Source: Nocardioides sp. 1609 | GTDB lineage: Bacteria; Actinomycetota; Actinomycetes; Propionibacteriales; Nocardioidaceae | Direction of reading: 5' to 3' | DNA: 64,000 nt | Assembly (NCBI RefSeq): GCF_004522105.1 | Contig: NZ_SPUJ01000005.1 | Span: 248,001-312,000, forward strand | In this document: one piece after another, positions 39,746-48,606 of the stretch | Layout: every line of letters begins with the position of its first letter | Numbering within the stretch: the stretch's first letter is position 1 | Notes under the pieces: generated by a model | Database searches by the model: none | Told to the model about the DNA's origin: nothing | Seen by the model: only the letters and a program-made list of their open reading frames with translations | Made by a program: the position numbers and the translations under genes

Positions 39746-41427
39746 TGCGGCCCAGGGACGAGGACGGGGCGATCGCGATCGTGGCCGCCGCGGTCATGGT
39801 CGTGGTGCTCGGCGTCGCCGCATTCGTCGTCGACCTTGGCATGCAACGGGTGGCTCGCCAGGACCTCCAGGCACTCGCCGACGTCGTCGCGCTCGACCTC
39901 GCGCGGATGCTCGACGGCGAGCGGACCGCGGGCCAGGTCGAGGGCGGCAGCCCGTCCCTGGCGGCCGCTCTGCAGGCCAGCCGGGCCCGCAACGACGACG
40001 ACGTCGTCGGCGACGAGGACGAGCTCGTCCTGACGGCGACCCTGCTCGTCGAGGACCCCCGCCCGGATGCGCCGTCGCCGTGGCGCACAGCCGACGACGA
40101 CGAGGTCCCGGATGCCGTCCGGGTCGTCGCGTCGACGGAGGTGGCCTTCGGCTTTGCTGCCGTCGTCGGTGTCGACACCGGCGGTGCCTCGCGTGAGTCC
40201 GTGGCCGCGGCGGAGTCCTCGGCGTGCTTCCACGTGGGTTCGTTCACCGCCGCGGTCGAGCGGGCCAACCCCTCGACCGCCGCCACCCTCGACGCGCTGC
40301 TCGGGCTCACGCTCCCGATTGAGGACTACCTCGACCTGGCCCGTGCCGAGGTGGCCCTCGACGACGTCGCCGAGGGCCTTCCGCGTGGCACCGCGTCGTT
40401 CGTGGACCGGCTCCCGGTACGCGACCTGGTGCGCGCGATCGCGGAGGCGCTGCCCGTCGGGTCGGCCGCCCGGCGTGTGCTCGACCGCGTCGACGGCACC
40501 GACGTGGTCCGGCTCGACGACGTGGTGAAGGTCGGCGAAGACGACCGCCTGGCACTGCGCAACGCGACGTCGCTGCTGGACCTCGTCGCCCCGCTGCTGC
40601 TGTCCGCGCGTGGCGAGTACAGGACCTCGGTGCCCGCCGGCGTCGACGACGACACCGTGGTCGACGTGGTGGGGGTCCCGGGGGTGCAACGGGTGTGCGC
40701 GGCCGAGGAAGCGCGCGGGGCGTCGGTCTCCGCGACGTACTCCGACAACCTCGACCTGTTCGCCGACCAGCCGGGACGCCGCCGCGGGTTTACGACTCTC
40801 GAGGCCGAGGTGGAGGCGGTCGTCGACCTGGGCGGCGCCCTCTTCTCGCTGCCGTCGGGGGTGGAGTGCCGCGACGTCGAGAGCGGACAGGACCGCTTCA
40901 CCGTCGAGGCGGCCGACGGCCGCGGCACCGGCTCGCTCGGGGTGACCGTGACCCTCGACGGGGCGGTCGACCCCCTGCCCGACGGCGTGGACGCGCTCAG
41001 CCTCAACGACCTGGTGCTCGAGCTCGACGCGCCGCTGCCGGGAGCACCCCAGGTGCCGCTGGTCGAGCTGCGCGTGCCGGACAACGTCGTCGACGGTGCG
41101 CGGCCGCCGGTGCCAGGCACCACCGGCGCCACGTTCGGAGGGCTGGGCGCGGTCCCGAGCATCCGGCCGGTGGCATTGCGGTTGCGGCATCCCCGGGTCG
41201 AGTACGCCCCGGACACCCGGGTCGCGAGACAGGCGGTCCGGGCTTTCCTGAGGGACCTGCGGGGCGACTTGGACGCGACGATCGACACCCGGGTCGACGA
41301 CGGCGTCGCGACGGTGGTCGAGACCGAGGCCGCCCGCCTGACGCGGGTGCTGGGCACGACCCGTGGCGGGGCCGACCTGTACAGCGAGGAGCGGCCCACC
41401 TGTGGCGGTGTCCGCCTCGTCGAATGA
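39745..41427 (+). CDS. Tad-like secreted protein (TadG/Flp-associated type), large variable region
   Basis: A 560-residue protein opening DEDGAIAIVAAAVMVVVLGVAAFVVDLG, the hydrophobic TadE/TadG-like start, then a long extracytoplasmic region rich in Asp/Val/Ala. Cys residues fall in SSACFHVG, VQRVCAAEE, GVECRDVES and PTCGGVR. The middle is not assigned; it contains repeated Asp-rich blocks. TadG-like proteins are surface-associated Flp components. ATG 39745 overlaps the TadE TGA. The pair is co-transcribed from the leaderless promoter. Slightly lower G+C codons here (TTT, ATT) hint at faster evolution or past transfer. Confidence 0.7.
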   Translation: MRPRDEDGAIAIVAAAVMVVVLGVAAFVVDLGMQRVARQDLQALADVVALDLARMLDGERTAGQVEGGSPSLAAALQASRARNDDDVVGDEDELVLTATLLVEDPRPDAPSPWRTADDDEVPDAVRVVASTEVAFGFAAVVGVDTGGASRESVAAAESSACFHVGSFTAAVERANPSTAATLDALLGLTLPIEDYLDLARAEVALDDVAEGLPRGTASFVDRLPVRDLVRAIAEALPVGSAARRVLDRVDGTDVVRLDDVVKVGEDDRLALRNATSLLDLVAPLLLSARGEYRTSVPAGVDDDTVVDVVGVPGVQRVCAAEEARGASVSATYSDNLDLFADQPGRRRGFTTLEAEVEAVVDLGGALFSLPSGVECRDVESGQDRFTVEAADGRGTGSLGVTVTLDGAVDPLPDGVDALSLNDLVLELDAPLPGAPQVPLVELRVPDNVVDGARPPVPGTTGATFGGLGAVPSIRPVALRLRHPRVEYAPDTRVARQAVRAFLRDLRGDLDATIDTRVDDGVATVVETEAARLTRVLGTTRGGADLYSEERPTCGGVRLVE

Positions 41428-41485
41428 CCACTTGTCGTCCACAGGCCGCCCGCCTCGAGGGTTCTCCACAGGCTGGCCCGCGGGC
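41424..41485. promoter_or_regulatory. 62-bp element upstream of yraN, copy A of an inverted pair
   Basis: Reading towards yraN, the first 22 bp match copy B at 46371-46392 exactly; the next 40 match at 29 positions (51 of 62 in all). It contains TCGTCCACA and TTCTCCACA, each one base from the actinobacterial DnaA box TTGTCCACA. It ends 51 bp before the yraN ATG, in the same orientation relative to its gene as copy B is to the M23 peptidase gene. Confidence 0.65.
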
Positions 41486-41536
41486 TCGGTGAACCGTCTC
41501 CGCTGACCTCCATGCTTCTCGGCAGGGGGTCAGCAG

Positions 41537-41920
41537 ATGACGGTGACGAGATCGACCACGGCGACGACGAGCAGGCAGGCGATCGGGGCGTACGGCGAAC
41601 GGGTCGCCGAGCGCTACCTCGTCGAGCAGGGGATGGTGACCCTCGACGCCAACTGGCGCTGTCGCGAGGGTGAGATCGACCTGGTGATGCGTGAGGGCCC
41701 GGTGCTCGTGGTGTGCGAGGTCAAGACCCGCACCAGCCTGGTCAACGGCAGCCCGCACGAGGCGATCACCGACGTGAAGCGGGAGCGGCTGCAGCGCCTC
41801 GGGGTCCGGTGGGCCGAGGCCCGCGGGGTGCGCCCGCCCCAGATCCGCGTCGACCTGGTCGCGGTGATGCGGCCCCGCCGGGGCCCGGCGGTCGTCGAGC
41901 ACGTCCGCGGGATCGGCTGA
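41537..41920 (+). CDS. UPF0102 (YraN) family endonuclease-like protein
   Basis: A 127-residue protein of the YraN/UPF0102 family. GAYGERVAERYLVEQGMVTLDANWRCREGEIDLV carries the restriction-endonuclease-fold acidic G-E-I-D, and VVCEVKTRTS carries the E-V-K of the PD-(D/E)XK site. This suggests a nuclease, though no activity is established for the family; it is nearly always found with dprA/comM genes. The start is ATG 41537. Its stop shares a base with the comM ATG. Confidence 0.9.
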   Translation: MTVTRSTTATTSRQAIGAYGERVAERYLVEQGMVTLDANWRCREGEIDLVMREGPVLVVCEVKTRTSLVNGSPHEAITDVKRERLQRLGVRWAEARGVRPPQIRVDLVAVMRPRRGPAVVEHVRGIG

Positions 41921-43524
41921 TGCCGTTCGCCACCGCCCACGCGGTGTCCCTGCACGGGGCGCTGGGTCACCTCGTCGACGTCCAGGCCGACGTCTCGCCG
42001 GGCCAGGCCGGGCTCGCGATGGTCGGCCGGCTCGACCTGTCGCTGCGCGAGGCCGGCGACCGCTGCCGGATGGCGATCGCCAACAGTGACCTCGTCTGGC
42101 CGGCCACCAAGCGGATCACCCTGCTGCTCTCGCCCGCCGACCTGCACAAGCGCGGGCCCCACTTCGACCTGGCCATCGCGGTCGCCGTGCTGGCCGCCGA
42201 CGGGCAGGTGCCCCCCGAGGCGTTGAAGGACACCGTGTTCATCGGCGAGCTGACCCTGGCCGGCGGGCTGCGGGCGGTGCCGGGCGTGCTGCCGATGGTG
42301 CTCGCCGCCGCCGACCGGGGCGTCCGGCACGTCTTCGTGCCCGAGCCCCAGGCCCAGGAGGCCGCGATGGTGCCCGGCATGGCCGTGCTCGGCATGCGCT
42401 CGCTGCTCCAGGTCGTGGCCGAGCTGCGCGACGAGGAGGTCCCGAGCGCGCCGCCGGTCGCTCCGATGTCCGGCACCCGGCTGCTGGCGTGGCGCGGGGC
42501 CGACCGGCTCGACGACGTCGACCTCGCCGACCTGCACGGCATGGCCGACGCCAAGTACGCCGTGGAGGTGGCGGCCGCGGGCGGGCACGCCCTCCACCTG
42601 TCCGGCCCCAAGGGGTCGGGCAAGACGAGCCTCGCCGAGCGCATCGTGACCGTGCTGCCCGACCTCGGGCAGGAGGAGGCGCTCGAGCTGACGGCCGTGC
42701 ACTCGCTGGCCGGCGCGCTCGAGCCCGGCGACGGGCTGATCACCCGCCCGCCGTTCTCGGCGCCCCACCACGACGCCAGCAAGACCAGCATCGTCGGCGG
42801 CGGCAGCGGCCAGGTGCGGCCCGGCGAGCTCAGCCGGACCCACGGCGGCGTCCTGTTCCTCGACGAGTGGCCGCTGTTCCGGTCCGACGTCATCGACGCG
42901 CTGCGGCAACCGCTGGAGAGCGGCGAGATCACCGTCGCGCGCTCCGACGAGTCCGTCACCCTCCCGGCCCGCGGCATGCTGGTCCTGGCGTGCAACCCGT
43001 GCCCGTGCGGCGACTACAGCGACGACCGCGGCCAGAACCGGTGCAGCTGTCGAGCCGTCGAGCTGCGCGACTACCGCCGCAAGATGCGGGCGCCGATCGC
43101 CGACCGGCTCGACATCTCGCGCCACGTCGGGCCGCTCCGACCCCACGACCACGACCGGTTCTCGCGGGTCGAGTCGTCGGCCGAGGTGCGCGAGCGCGTC
43201 GCCGCGGCCCGGGGTCGCCAGGCCGAGCGGTACGCCGGGTGCGGCTGGCGGCTGAACAGCCAGGTCCCCGGGCCGGTGCTGCGCGACCGCTGGCCGCTGC
43301 CGGAGCGGGCGCAACGCCTGGTCGACGACCGCCTCTACGACGGCAGGCTGAGCAGCCGGGGCGCCGTGCGGGTCCACCGGCTCGCCTGGACCATCGCCGA
43401 CCTGCGCTCGGCCACCACGGGCGGCGACGTGCAGCCGGGCCGTGACGAGGTCGACGTCGCGCTGCGGCTGCGCACCGGCGACGTCCTGATGGTGCAGACC
43501 CTCGAGCGGCGGGCGGTCGGATGA
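41920..43524 (+). CDS. comM: ComM-like Mg-chelatase AAA+ ATPase (YifB family)
   Basis: A 534-residue AAA+ protein of the YifB/ComM family. The N-terminal Lon-protease-like (subunit ChlI) domain shows HAVSLHGALGHLVDVQADVSPG (7-28). The ATPase has Walker A GPKGSGKTSLAE, an unusual GPKGS where GPPGS/GPPGT is common, then GGVLFLDEW as Walker B and NPCPCGDYSD. The Mg-chelatase C-terminal region ends the protein. ComM is a hexameric helicase that extends branch migration in natural transformation in Gram-negative bacteria; its role in actinobacteria is unproven. Its stop overlaps dprA by 4 bp. Confidence 0.92.
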   Translation: MPFATAHAVSLHGALGHLVDVQADVSPGQAGLAMVGRLDLSLREAGDRCRMAIANSDLVWPATKRITLLLSPADLHKRGPHFDLAIAVAVLAADGQVPPEALKDTVFIGELTLAGGLRAVPGVLPMVLAAADRGVRHVFVPEPQAQEAAMVPGMAVLGMRSLLQVVAELRDEEVPSAPPVAPMSGTRLLAWRGADRLDDVDLADLHGMADAKYAVEVAAAGGHALHLSGPKGSGKTSLAERIVTVLPDLGQEEALELTAVHSLAGALEPGDGLITRPPFSAPHHDASKTSIVGGGSGQVRPGELSRTHGGVLFLDEWPLFRSDVIDALRQPLESGEITVARSDESVTLPARGMLVLACNPCPCGDYSDDRGQNRCSCRAVELRDYRRKMRAPIADRLDISRHVGPLRPHDHDRFSRVESSAEVRERVAAARGRQAERYAGCGWRLNSQVPGPVLRDRWPLPERAQRLVDDRLYDGRLSSRGAVRVHRLAWTIADLRSATTGGDVQPGRDEVDVALRLRTGDVLMVQTLERRAVG

Positions 43525-44669
43525 GCGTGCCCGACCGAGAGCGGCTCGCCCGGGTCGCCCTCAACCGGCTCGGTGAGCCCGGCGACGTCAAGATGACCGC
43601 GCTGGTGGCCGAGCTCGGCGCCGTCCGGCTGCACGACCTGCTGCTCCACGAGCGTGACCCGCACGGCCTGCGCACCGACGTCGCGGCCCGGCTGGCCTCG
43701 GTCGACCCCGTGCGCGAGCTCGAGCGGGCAGCGCGGGTCGGCCTGCGCTTCGTCGTCCCGGGTGACGACGAGTGGCCGGAGTCGCTCGGCGACCTCGCCG
43801 CCGCGAGCTCGATCCAGGACCGCGGGGGCGTGCCGGTCGGGCTGTGGGTGAAGGGGCCGCTGCGGCTCGACCGGCTGGTCGACGCGGTCGCCGTCGTCGG
43901 GTCGCGGGCGGCCACCCAGTACGGCGCCGACGTCGCGCGAGACATCGGGGCGGTGGTCGCCCGGTCCGGGCGGGTGGTCGTGTCCGGCGCCGCGTTCGGC
44001 ATCGACGTGGCCGCGCACCGCGGCGCGATCAGCGGCGGCGCAGCGACCGACGGGCCGAGCGTCGCGATCCTCGCGTGCGGGGCCGACCGGGTCTACCCGC
44101 AGGCCCACCGCGAGGTCATCGACCACATTGCTGCCACGGGCGCCGTCGTGTCGGAGGCGGCACCCGGGTGCTCGCCCCAGCGGGTGCGGTTCCTGGCCCG
44201 CAACCGGCTGATCGCCGCGTTGTCGCGGGGCACCGTGGTGGTCGAGGCAGCCCGTCGCAGCGGCGCGCTCAACACCGCCAACTGGGCCGGGCGGCTGCAA
44301 CGCTCCCTCATGGGCGTGCCCGGTCCGGTCACCAGCGCCGGCTCCGCCGGCGTCCACGAGCTGATCCGGGCCGGTGCGATGACCCTGGTGACCGGCGGCG
44401 GCGACGTGCTCGAGATGGTCGGGGCCGCGGGTGAGCACCTCGTCGAGGAGCACCGGGAGCCACCCACCGCGCGCGACCGGCTCACCGTCCGGCAGCGCCA
44501 GGTGCTCGACGCGGTGCCGGTCGGCCAGCCCGCCCACCCCGACTCCATCGCCCGGGTGGCCGGTCTCGGCCTGCTCGAGGTGCGCGCGGGGCTCACCCGG
44601 CTGCTCGACTCCGGGCTGGTCGAGGTCGCCGACGGCGGCTGGCGGCTCACCGCCGAGGCTCACGGGTGA
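43521..44669 (+). CDS. dprA: DNA-processing protein DprA
   Basis: DprA binds incoming single-stranded DNA and loads RecA in transformation. The 382 residues include the Rossmann-like DprA core: VAVVGSRAATQYG, RVVVSGAAFGIDVAAHRGA, VAILACGADRVYPQAHRE, VSEAAPGCSPQRVRFLARNRLIAALSRGTVVVEA and SGALNTANWAGRL. A C-terminal winged-helix-like end (about 310-382, VLDAVPVGQPAHPDSIARVAG) follows. The start overlaps comM by ATGA. With yraN and comM it makes a tightly coupled three-gene set. Confidence 0.94.
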   Translation: MSVPDRERLARVALNRLGEPGDVKMTALVAELGAVRLHDLLLHERDPHGLRTDVAARLASVDPVRELERAARVGLRFVVPGDDEWPESLGDLAAASSIQDRGGVPVGLWVKGPLRLDRLVDAVAVVGSRAATQYGADVARDIGAVVARSGRVVVSGAAFGIDVAAHRGAISGGAATDGPSVAILACGADRVYPQAHREVIDHIAATGAVVSEAAPGCSPQRVRFLARNRLIAALSRGTVVVEAARRSGALNTANWAGRLQRSLMGVPGPVTSAGSAGVHELIRAGAMTLVTGGGDVLEMVGAAGEHLVEEHREPPTARDRLTVRQRQVLDAVPVGQPAHPDSIARVAGLGLLEVRAGLTRLLDSGLVEVADGGWRLTAEAHG

Positions 44670-44685
44670 GCGCGGGTGCCGCCCC

Positions 44686-44691
44686 TACGAT
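44686..44691 (+). promoter_or_regulatory. -10 element TACGAT, leaderless promoter of the recombinase gene
   Basis: TACGAT, six bases (CGGCGG), then GTG at 44698. This gives the recombinase gene its own promoter despite its short distance from dprA. Confidence 0.55.
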
Positions 44692-44697
44692 CGGCGG

Positions 44698-45645
44698 GTG
44701 AGCGACGACGCCGGACCCGAGCAGCCCGAGGGGCTGCCGGAGGGGTTCTCGCGGGTCCTCGCCGACTACGAGCGCCACCTGGTCCTCGAGCGCGACCTGA
44801 CCCCCCACACCGTCCGGGCCTACCTCGGCGACGTCGCCGGGATGCTCGAGCACGCCGCCCGGATGGGCTGCGCCGACGTCGCCGAGGTGGACCTGCGGAC
44901 CCTGCGCAGCTGGCTGGCCAAGCAGCAGAGCCTCGGCCGCTCCCGCACCACCCTGGCCCGGCGGGCCACCGCGGTCCGGGTCTTCACGGCCTGGCTCGCC
45001 CGCACCGACCGGGTCGCCGCCGACGTCGGGTCGAGCCTCGGCTCGCCCAAGGCCCACCGCACGCTGCCCTCGGTGCTGCGCGCCGACGAGGCCCGCGACC
45101 TGATCGCGGCCGCCGTGGAGGCCGCCGACGACGGCAGCCCGGTCGGGCTGCGCGACATCGCGATGCTCGAGCTCCTGTACGCGACGGGGATCCGGGTGGG
45201 CGAGCTGGTCGGCCTCGACGTCGACGACGTCGACCGCGACCGCAACGTCGTCCGGGTCCTCGGCAAGGGTCGCAAGGAGCGGACCGTGCCGTTCGGCCGC
45301 CCGGCCGCGCGCTCCCTCGACTTCTGGCTGCGCCACGGGCGCCCGGCGCTCGTCGTCGACGGCGCCGGCGGCGCCCTGTTCCTCGGGGCGCGCGGGCGAC
45401 GCATCGACCAGCGTGCGGTCCGCACCCTCGTGCACCGGCGGATCGCCGACGTCCCGGGGGCGCCGGACATGGGTCCGCACGGGCTGCGGCACACCGCGGC
45501 GACCCACCTGCTCGAGGGCGGGGCCGACCTCCGCTCGGTGCAGGAGCTCCTCGGTCACGCCTCGCTCGCCACGACCCAGCGCTACACGCACGTGACGACC
45601 GACCGACTGCGCCGGGCCTACCAGCAGGCGCACCCCCGGGCCTGA
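44698..45645 (+). CDS. xerC: Tyrosine recombinase XerC
   Basis: XerC-type recombinase, which with XerD resolves chromosome dimers at dif. The 315 residues show the N-terminal SAM-like domain (LADYERHLVLERDLTPHTVRAY, 21-42) and the catalytic domain with every active-site residue: Arg166 (GIRVGEL), Lys190 (GKGRKER), His261 and Arg264 (HGLRH), His287 (LGHAS) and Tyr296 (TQRYTHV). The gene lies in the position where actinobacteria often have xerC next to dprA. No dif-like site was recognised in the window. It is a chromosomal housekeeping recombinase, not an integrase of a mobile element. Confidence 0.93.
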   Translation: MSDDAGPEQPEGLPEGFSRVLADYERHLVLERDLTPHTVRAYLGDVAGMLEHAARMGCADVAEVDLRTLRSWLAKQQSLGRSRTTLARRATAVRVFTAWLARTDRVAADVGSSLGSPKAHRTLPSVLRADEARDLIAAAVEAADDGSPVGLRDIAMLELLYATGIRVGELVGLDVDDVDRDRNVVRVLGKGRKERTVPFGRPAARSLDFWLRHGRPALVVDGAGGALFLGARGRRIDQRAVRTLVHRRIADVPGAPDMGPHGLRHTAATHLLEGGADLRSVQELLGHASLATTQRYTHVTTDRLRRAYQQAHPRA

Positions 45646-45663
45646 ACCCGAGCCCCGGCGCGC

Positions 45664-46293
45664 TCACCGGAACAGCCCGACCACCACCGCCAGGGGCAGC
45701 CGGGGTGCTGGGCCCACCGAGGGGCCCACCGAGGGGCCCACCGAGGCGCCGACCGGCAGGTCGCGCCACAGGGGAAGCAGCCGGACCGGCCCGAGCCCCA
45801 CGAGACGCAGGGGGTCGAGGTAGGTCGCGGCCCCCTCGATCCAGCCCCAGTGCAGGCAGGCTGTCGGGAAGCAGTGCGACCCGGGCAGCTGGAGCGTGCC
45901 GATCCGGTGGCCGGCCGCGACGACGTCGCCGACCGAGAGGGACGCCGTGACCGGCTCGTAGGTCGTGCGGGTGGCACCGTGGCCGACCACCACAACGCCG
46001 CGCCCGGCGATCACGCCCGCGAACGACACCGTGCCGGGCAGCGCGGCGCGCACGCCCTGGCCGGGGGACCCCCGCAGGTCCACCCCCCGGTGCCCCGGCC
46101 CGAAGGGCGAGTCGGGTGGGTCGAACGGCGCGACCACCTCCGGCTCGGGAACCAACGGCCAGACCCCGACCGGGTCGGGGCCGGCCGGGTCGGCCACGGC
46201 GGTCGGTGCCCCGCCCAGGAGGAGCAGCCAGCCGGCGGCGGCCAGCACGACGGCGGCGAGGAGGCGCGCGGCCCCGGGGGTGGCGGTGGTCAT
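45664..46293 (-). CDS. M23 family metallopeptidase, secreted
   Basis: A 209-residue protein with a signal peptide (LLAAVVLAAAGWLLLLGG, then AVADP near the cleavage site) and an LytM/M23 domain. Landmarks are FGPGHRGVDLRGSPG (H-x-x-x-D), GRGVVVVGHGATRTTYEP and CLHWGW with the final H-W-G. M23 enzymes cut peptide cross-links of peptidoglycan; the metal ligands are all present. The C-terminus is a GPSVGPSVG repeat encoded by GGGCCCACCGAG units at 45718-45749. The start is ATG 46293, giving a signal peptide; the frame extends to 46392. It is convergent to xerC and divergent from rpsB. Confidence 0.88.
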   Translation of the reverse strand: MTTATPGAARLLAAVVLAAAGWLLLLGGAPTAVADPAGPDPVGVWPLVPEPEVVAPFDPPDSPFGPGHRGVDLRGSPGQGVRAALPGTVSFAGVIAGRGVVVVGHGATRTTYEPVTASLSVGDVVAAGHRIGTLQLPGSHCFPTACLHWGWIEGAATYLDPLRLVGLGPVRLLPLWRDLPVGASVGPSVGPSVGPAPRLPLAVVVGLFR

Positions 46294-46702
46294 GGACCGA
46301 CGGTGCCGCAGGGCACCGGCGCCCGGCGACGTCCACGGGCCGGCCTGGGGAGAACCGTCGTCGGCGGGGTCCTGTGGACGACAAGTGGTCATCGGCGGAT
46401 TCGCCGTCCCGCTCGGGCACGGACTACGCTGTGCCCATCACTCGGAAGAGTGAAATTCGCACGCTCCCAGACCGCGACGACCGCCCGACTCCTGTCGGGC
46501 AGCCGACCACCCGTGGGCGACGATCCTCGGTCCTGCCGGACACCAGCACCAACGTCCGGCCGGTCGGATCGCGCGTGAGCGTCAGGGCCACCGGCACCCG
46601 TCGGCGGCGTCGAACTGAAAACACACCCGGAGCCACCCCGGCGCGTCCTGCCTCAAGGTCGTGCGGACGGCGGTGTCTCCACCACAGGAGAAGAGAACCA
46701 CC
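46294..46702. other. Divergent intergenic region between the M23 gene and rpsB
   Basis: The 409 bp hold no credible gene. They carry repeat copy B (46331-46392), a possible rpsB -10 element TACGCT at 46425-46430, and a long rpsB leader with a small perfect hairpin at 46483-46500 (GCCCGAC, 4-nt loop, GTCGGGC). The leader length fits autogenous regulation of S2, but no known S2 motif was recognised. Confidence 0.6.
46331..46392. promoter_or_regulatory. 62-bp element upstream of the M23 gene, copy B of the inverted pair
   Basis: It faces the M23 gene, with the same 22-bp exact block first and the GGTTCTCC block after. It ends 37 bp before the M23 start. The TCGTCCACA core is present; the second core is TTCTCCCCA, two changes from the DnaA-box consensus. 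Confidence 0.65.
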
Positions 46703-47740
46703 ATGGCAGTCGTGACCATGCGCCAGCTCCTCGAGAGCGGCGTCCACTTCGGGCACCAGACCCGTCGCTGGAACCCCAAGATGAAGCGCTTCATCATGAC
46801 CGAGCGCAACGGCATCTACATCATCGACCTGCAGCAGTCGCTGGCCTACATCGACCGCAGCTACGCCTTCATCAAGGAGACCGTGTCCAAGGGCGGGACG
46901 GTCATGTTCGTCGGGACGAAGAAGCAGGCCCAGGAGGCGATCGCCGAGCAGGCGACCCGCGTCGGCATGCCCTACGTCAACCAGCGCTGGCTCGGCGGCA
47001 TGCTGACCAACTTCCAGACCGTGCACCAGCGGATCAACCGCCTCAAGGAGCTCGACGAGGTCGACTTCGACAACGTCGCCGGCTCCGGTCGCACGAAGAA
47101 GGAGCTCCTGCAGATGAAGCGGGAGCGCGACAAGCTCGACAAGACCCTCGGCGGCATCCGCGACATGGTCCGCACGCCCGCCGCGGTGTGGATCGTCGAC
47201 ACCAAGAAGGAGCACCTGGCGGTCGAGGAGGCGCGCAAGCTGCGGATCCCGATCATCGGCATCCTCGACACCAACTGCGACCCCGACGAGGTCGACTTCC
47301 CGATCCCGGGCAACGACGACGCCATCCGCGCGGTCGGCCTGCTGACCCGCGTGATCGCCGACGCCGTCGCCGAGGGCCTCATCGCCCGCTCCGGTGCGAA
47401 GACCGGTGCGGCCGCCACGGCCGAGGAGCCCCTCGCCGAGTGGGAGCGCGAGCTCCTGGGTGGCGACGCCGAGAAGGCTGCCGAGGCCGCCACCAGCGCC
47501 CCGGCCGCCGAGACCCCGGCCGCCGAGGCCACCGGTGCCGCGTCCGAGGGTGCCGAGGCCGCCGAGGTCGCCGAGTCGGCCGTGCCGACCGAGACCCCGG
47601 CCGCCGAGGAGCCCGTCGCCGAGGAGCCCGCTGTCGAGGCTCCCGCCGTCGAGGAGCCCGCTGTCGAGGCCCCCGCCGCCGAGGCGCCCGCTGCCGAGGA
47701 GACGACCGAGGCTCCGGCCGCGGTCTCCTCGGAGTCCTGA
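46703..47740 (+). CDS. rpsB: 30S ribosomal protein S2 with long Ala/Glu/Pro tail
   Basis: S2 is needed for S1 binding and translation initiation. Residues 1-260 are a standard S2 ([19 protein letters not shown], then [30 protein letters not shown] and [21 protein letters not shown]). Residues 261-345 are a low-complexity tail of [13 protein letters not shown] and AVEEP units, strongly acidic and probably disordered. The start is ATG 46703 with GGAGAAGAG at 46687-46695. It is followed by tsf, the standard rpsB-tsf pair, 34 bp apart. Confidence 0.97.
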   Translation: MAVVTMRQLLESGVHFGHQTRRWNPKMKRFIMTERNGIYIIDLQQSLAYIDRSYAFIKETVSKGGTVMFVGTKKQAQEAIAEQATRVGMPYVNQRWLGGMLTNFQTVHQRINRLKELDEVDFDNVAGSGRTKKELLQMKRERDKLDKTLGGIRDMVRTPAAVWIVDTKKEHLAVEEARKLRIPIIGILDTNCDPDEVDFPIPGNDDAIRAVGLLTRVIADAVAEGLIARSGAKTGAAATAEEPLAEWERELLGGDAEKAAEAATSAPAAETPAAEATGAASEGAEAAEVAESAVPTETPAAEEPVAEEPAVEAPAVEEPAVEAPAAEAPAAEETTEAPAAVSSES

Positions 47741-47774
47741 TCCAGCTTTCCGCTACCCGTACGAAGGAGTACCC

Positions 47775-48584
47775 ATGGCTTTCACCGCGGCCGACGTCAA
47801 GAAGCTCCGTGAGCTGACCGGCGCCGGGATGATGGACTGCAAGAAGGCGCTCGACGAGACCGACGGCGACTTCGACAAGGCAGTCGAGCTGCTGCGCATC
47901 AAGGGCGAGGCCAAGGCGGCCAAGCGCGGTGCGGAGCGCGAGGCCTCGTCCGGACTCGTGGCGCACGCGCCCGGCGTCCTGGTCGAGCTCAAGAGCGAGA
48001 CCGACTTCGTCGCCAAGAACGCCGACTTCGTCGCGGCCGCCCAGCGGATCGCGGACGCCGCGTCGCAGGCCAAGCCGGCCGACGCCGAGGCGCTGCGCTC
48101 GGTGTCGATCGGCGACCAGACCGTCGGCGAGATCGTCGACGGGCTGGCCGTCAGCATCGGCGAGAAGATCGAGCTCGGTCAGTTCGCCTACTTCGACGGC
48201 AACGTCGTCGCCTACATGCACAAGCGTGCGGCCGACCTGCCGCCCGCCGTGGGCGTCCTCGTCCAGTACGAGGGAGACGCGGAGGCCGCCCGTGCGGCCG
48301 CCATGCAGGTCGCCGCGATGCGCCCGCAGTACCTCACCCGCGACGAGGTCCCCGCCGACGTCGTCGCCAAGGAGCGCGAGATCGCCGAGGCGACCTCGCG
48401 CGAGGAGGGCAAGCCCGAGCAGGCGATCGCCAAGATCACCGAGGGTCGGCTCAACGGCTTCTTCAAGGACGTCGTCCTGCTCGAGCAGGCCTCGGTGACC
48501 GAGAACAAGAAGACGGTCAAGGCCGTCCTCGACGCCTCCGGCACCACCCTGACGCGGTTCGCCCGCTTCGAGGTCGGCGCCTGA
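47775..48584 (+). CDS. tsf: Elongation factor Ts
   Basis: EF-Ts recycles EF-Tu by exchanging GDP. The 269 residues have the N-terminal UBA-like domain ([24 protein letters not shown], 3-26), the [14 protein letters not shown] motif that meets EF-Tu, and the core and C-terminal [16 protein letters not shown] segment. ATG 47775 follows AAGGAG at 47764-47769. A hairpin follows the stop. Confidence 0.97.
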   Translation: MAFTAADVKKLRELTGAGMMDCKKALDETDGDFDKAVELLRIKGEAKAAKRGAEREASSGLVAHAPGVLVELKSETDFVAKNADFVAAAQRIADAASQAKPADAEALRSVSIGDQTVGEIVDGLAVSIGEKIELGQFAYFDGNVVAYMHKRAADLPPAVGVLVQYEGDAEAARAAAMQVAAMRPQYLTRDEVPADVVAKEREIAEATSREEGKPEQAIAKITEGRLNGFFKDVVLLEQASVTENKKTVKAVLDASGTTLTRFARFEVGA

Positions 48585-48606
48585 TCCAGGCCCCACCGTT
48601 CCGTCC

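Noticed and set aside
44698..45645. Integrase of a mobile element
   Set aside because: The gene lies in the conserved dprA-xerC-M23-rpsB order and aligns with XerC; no attachment site or phage genes are near.
41424..46392. Origin of replication or transposon bounded by the inverted 62-bp elements
   Set aside because: Only two near-DnaA cores per copy and no A/T-rich unwinding region; the enclosed genes are normal chromosomal neighbours, and neither target-site duplication nor transposase is seen.
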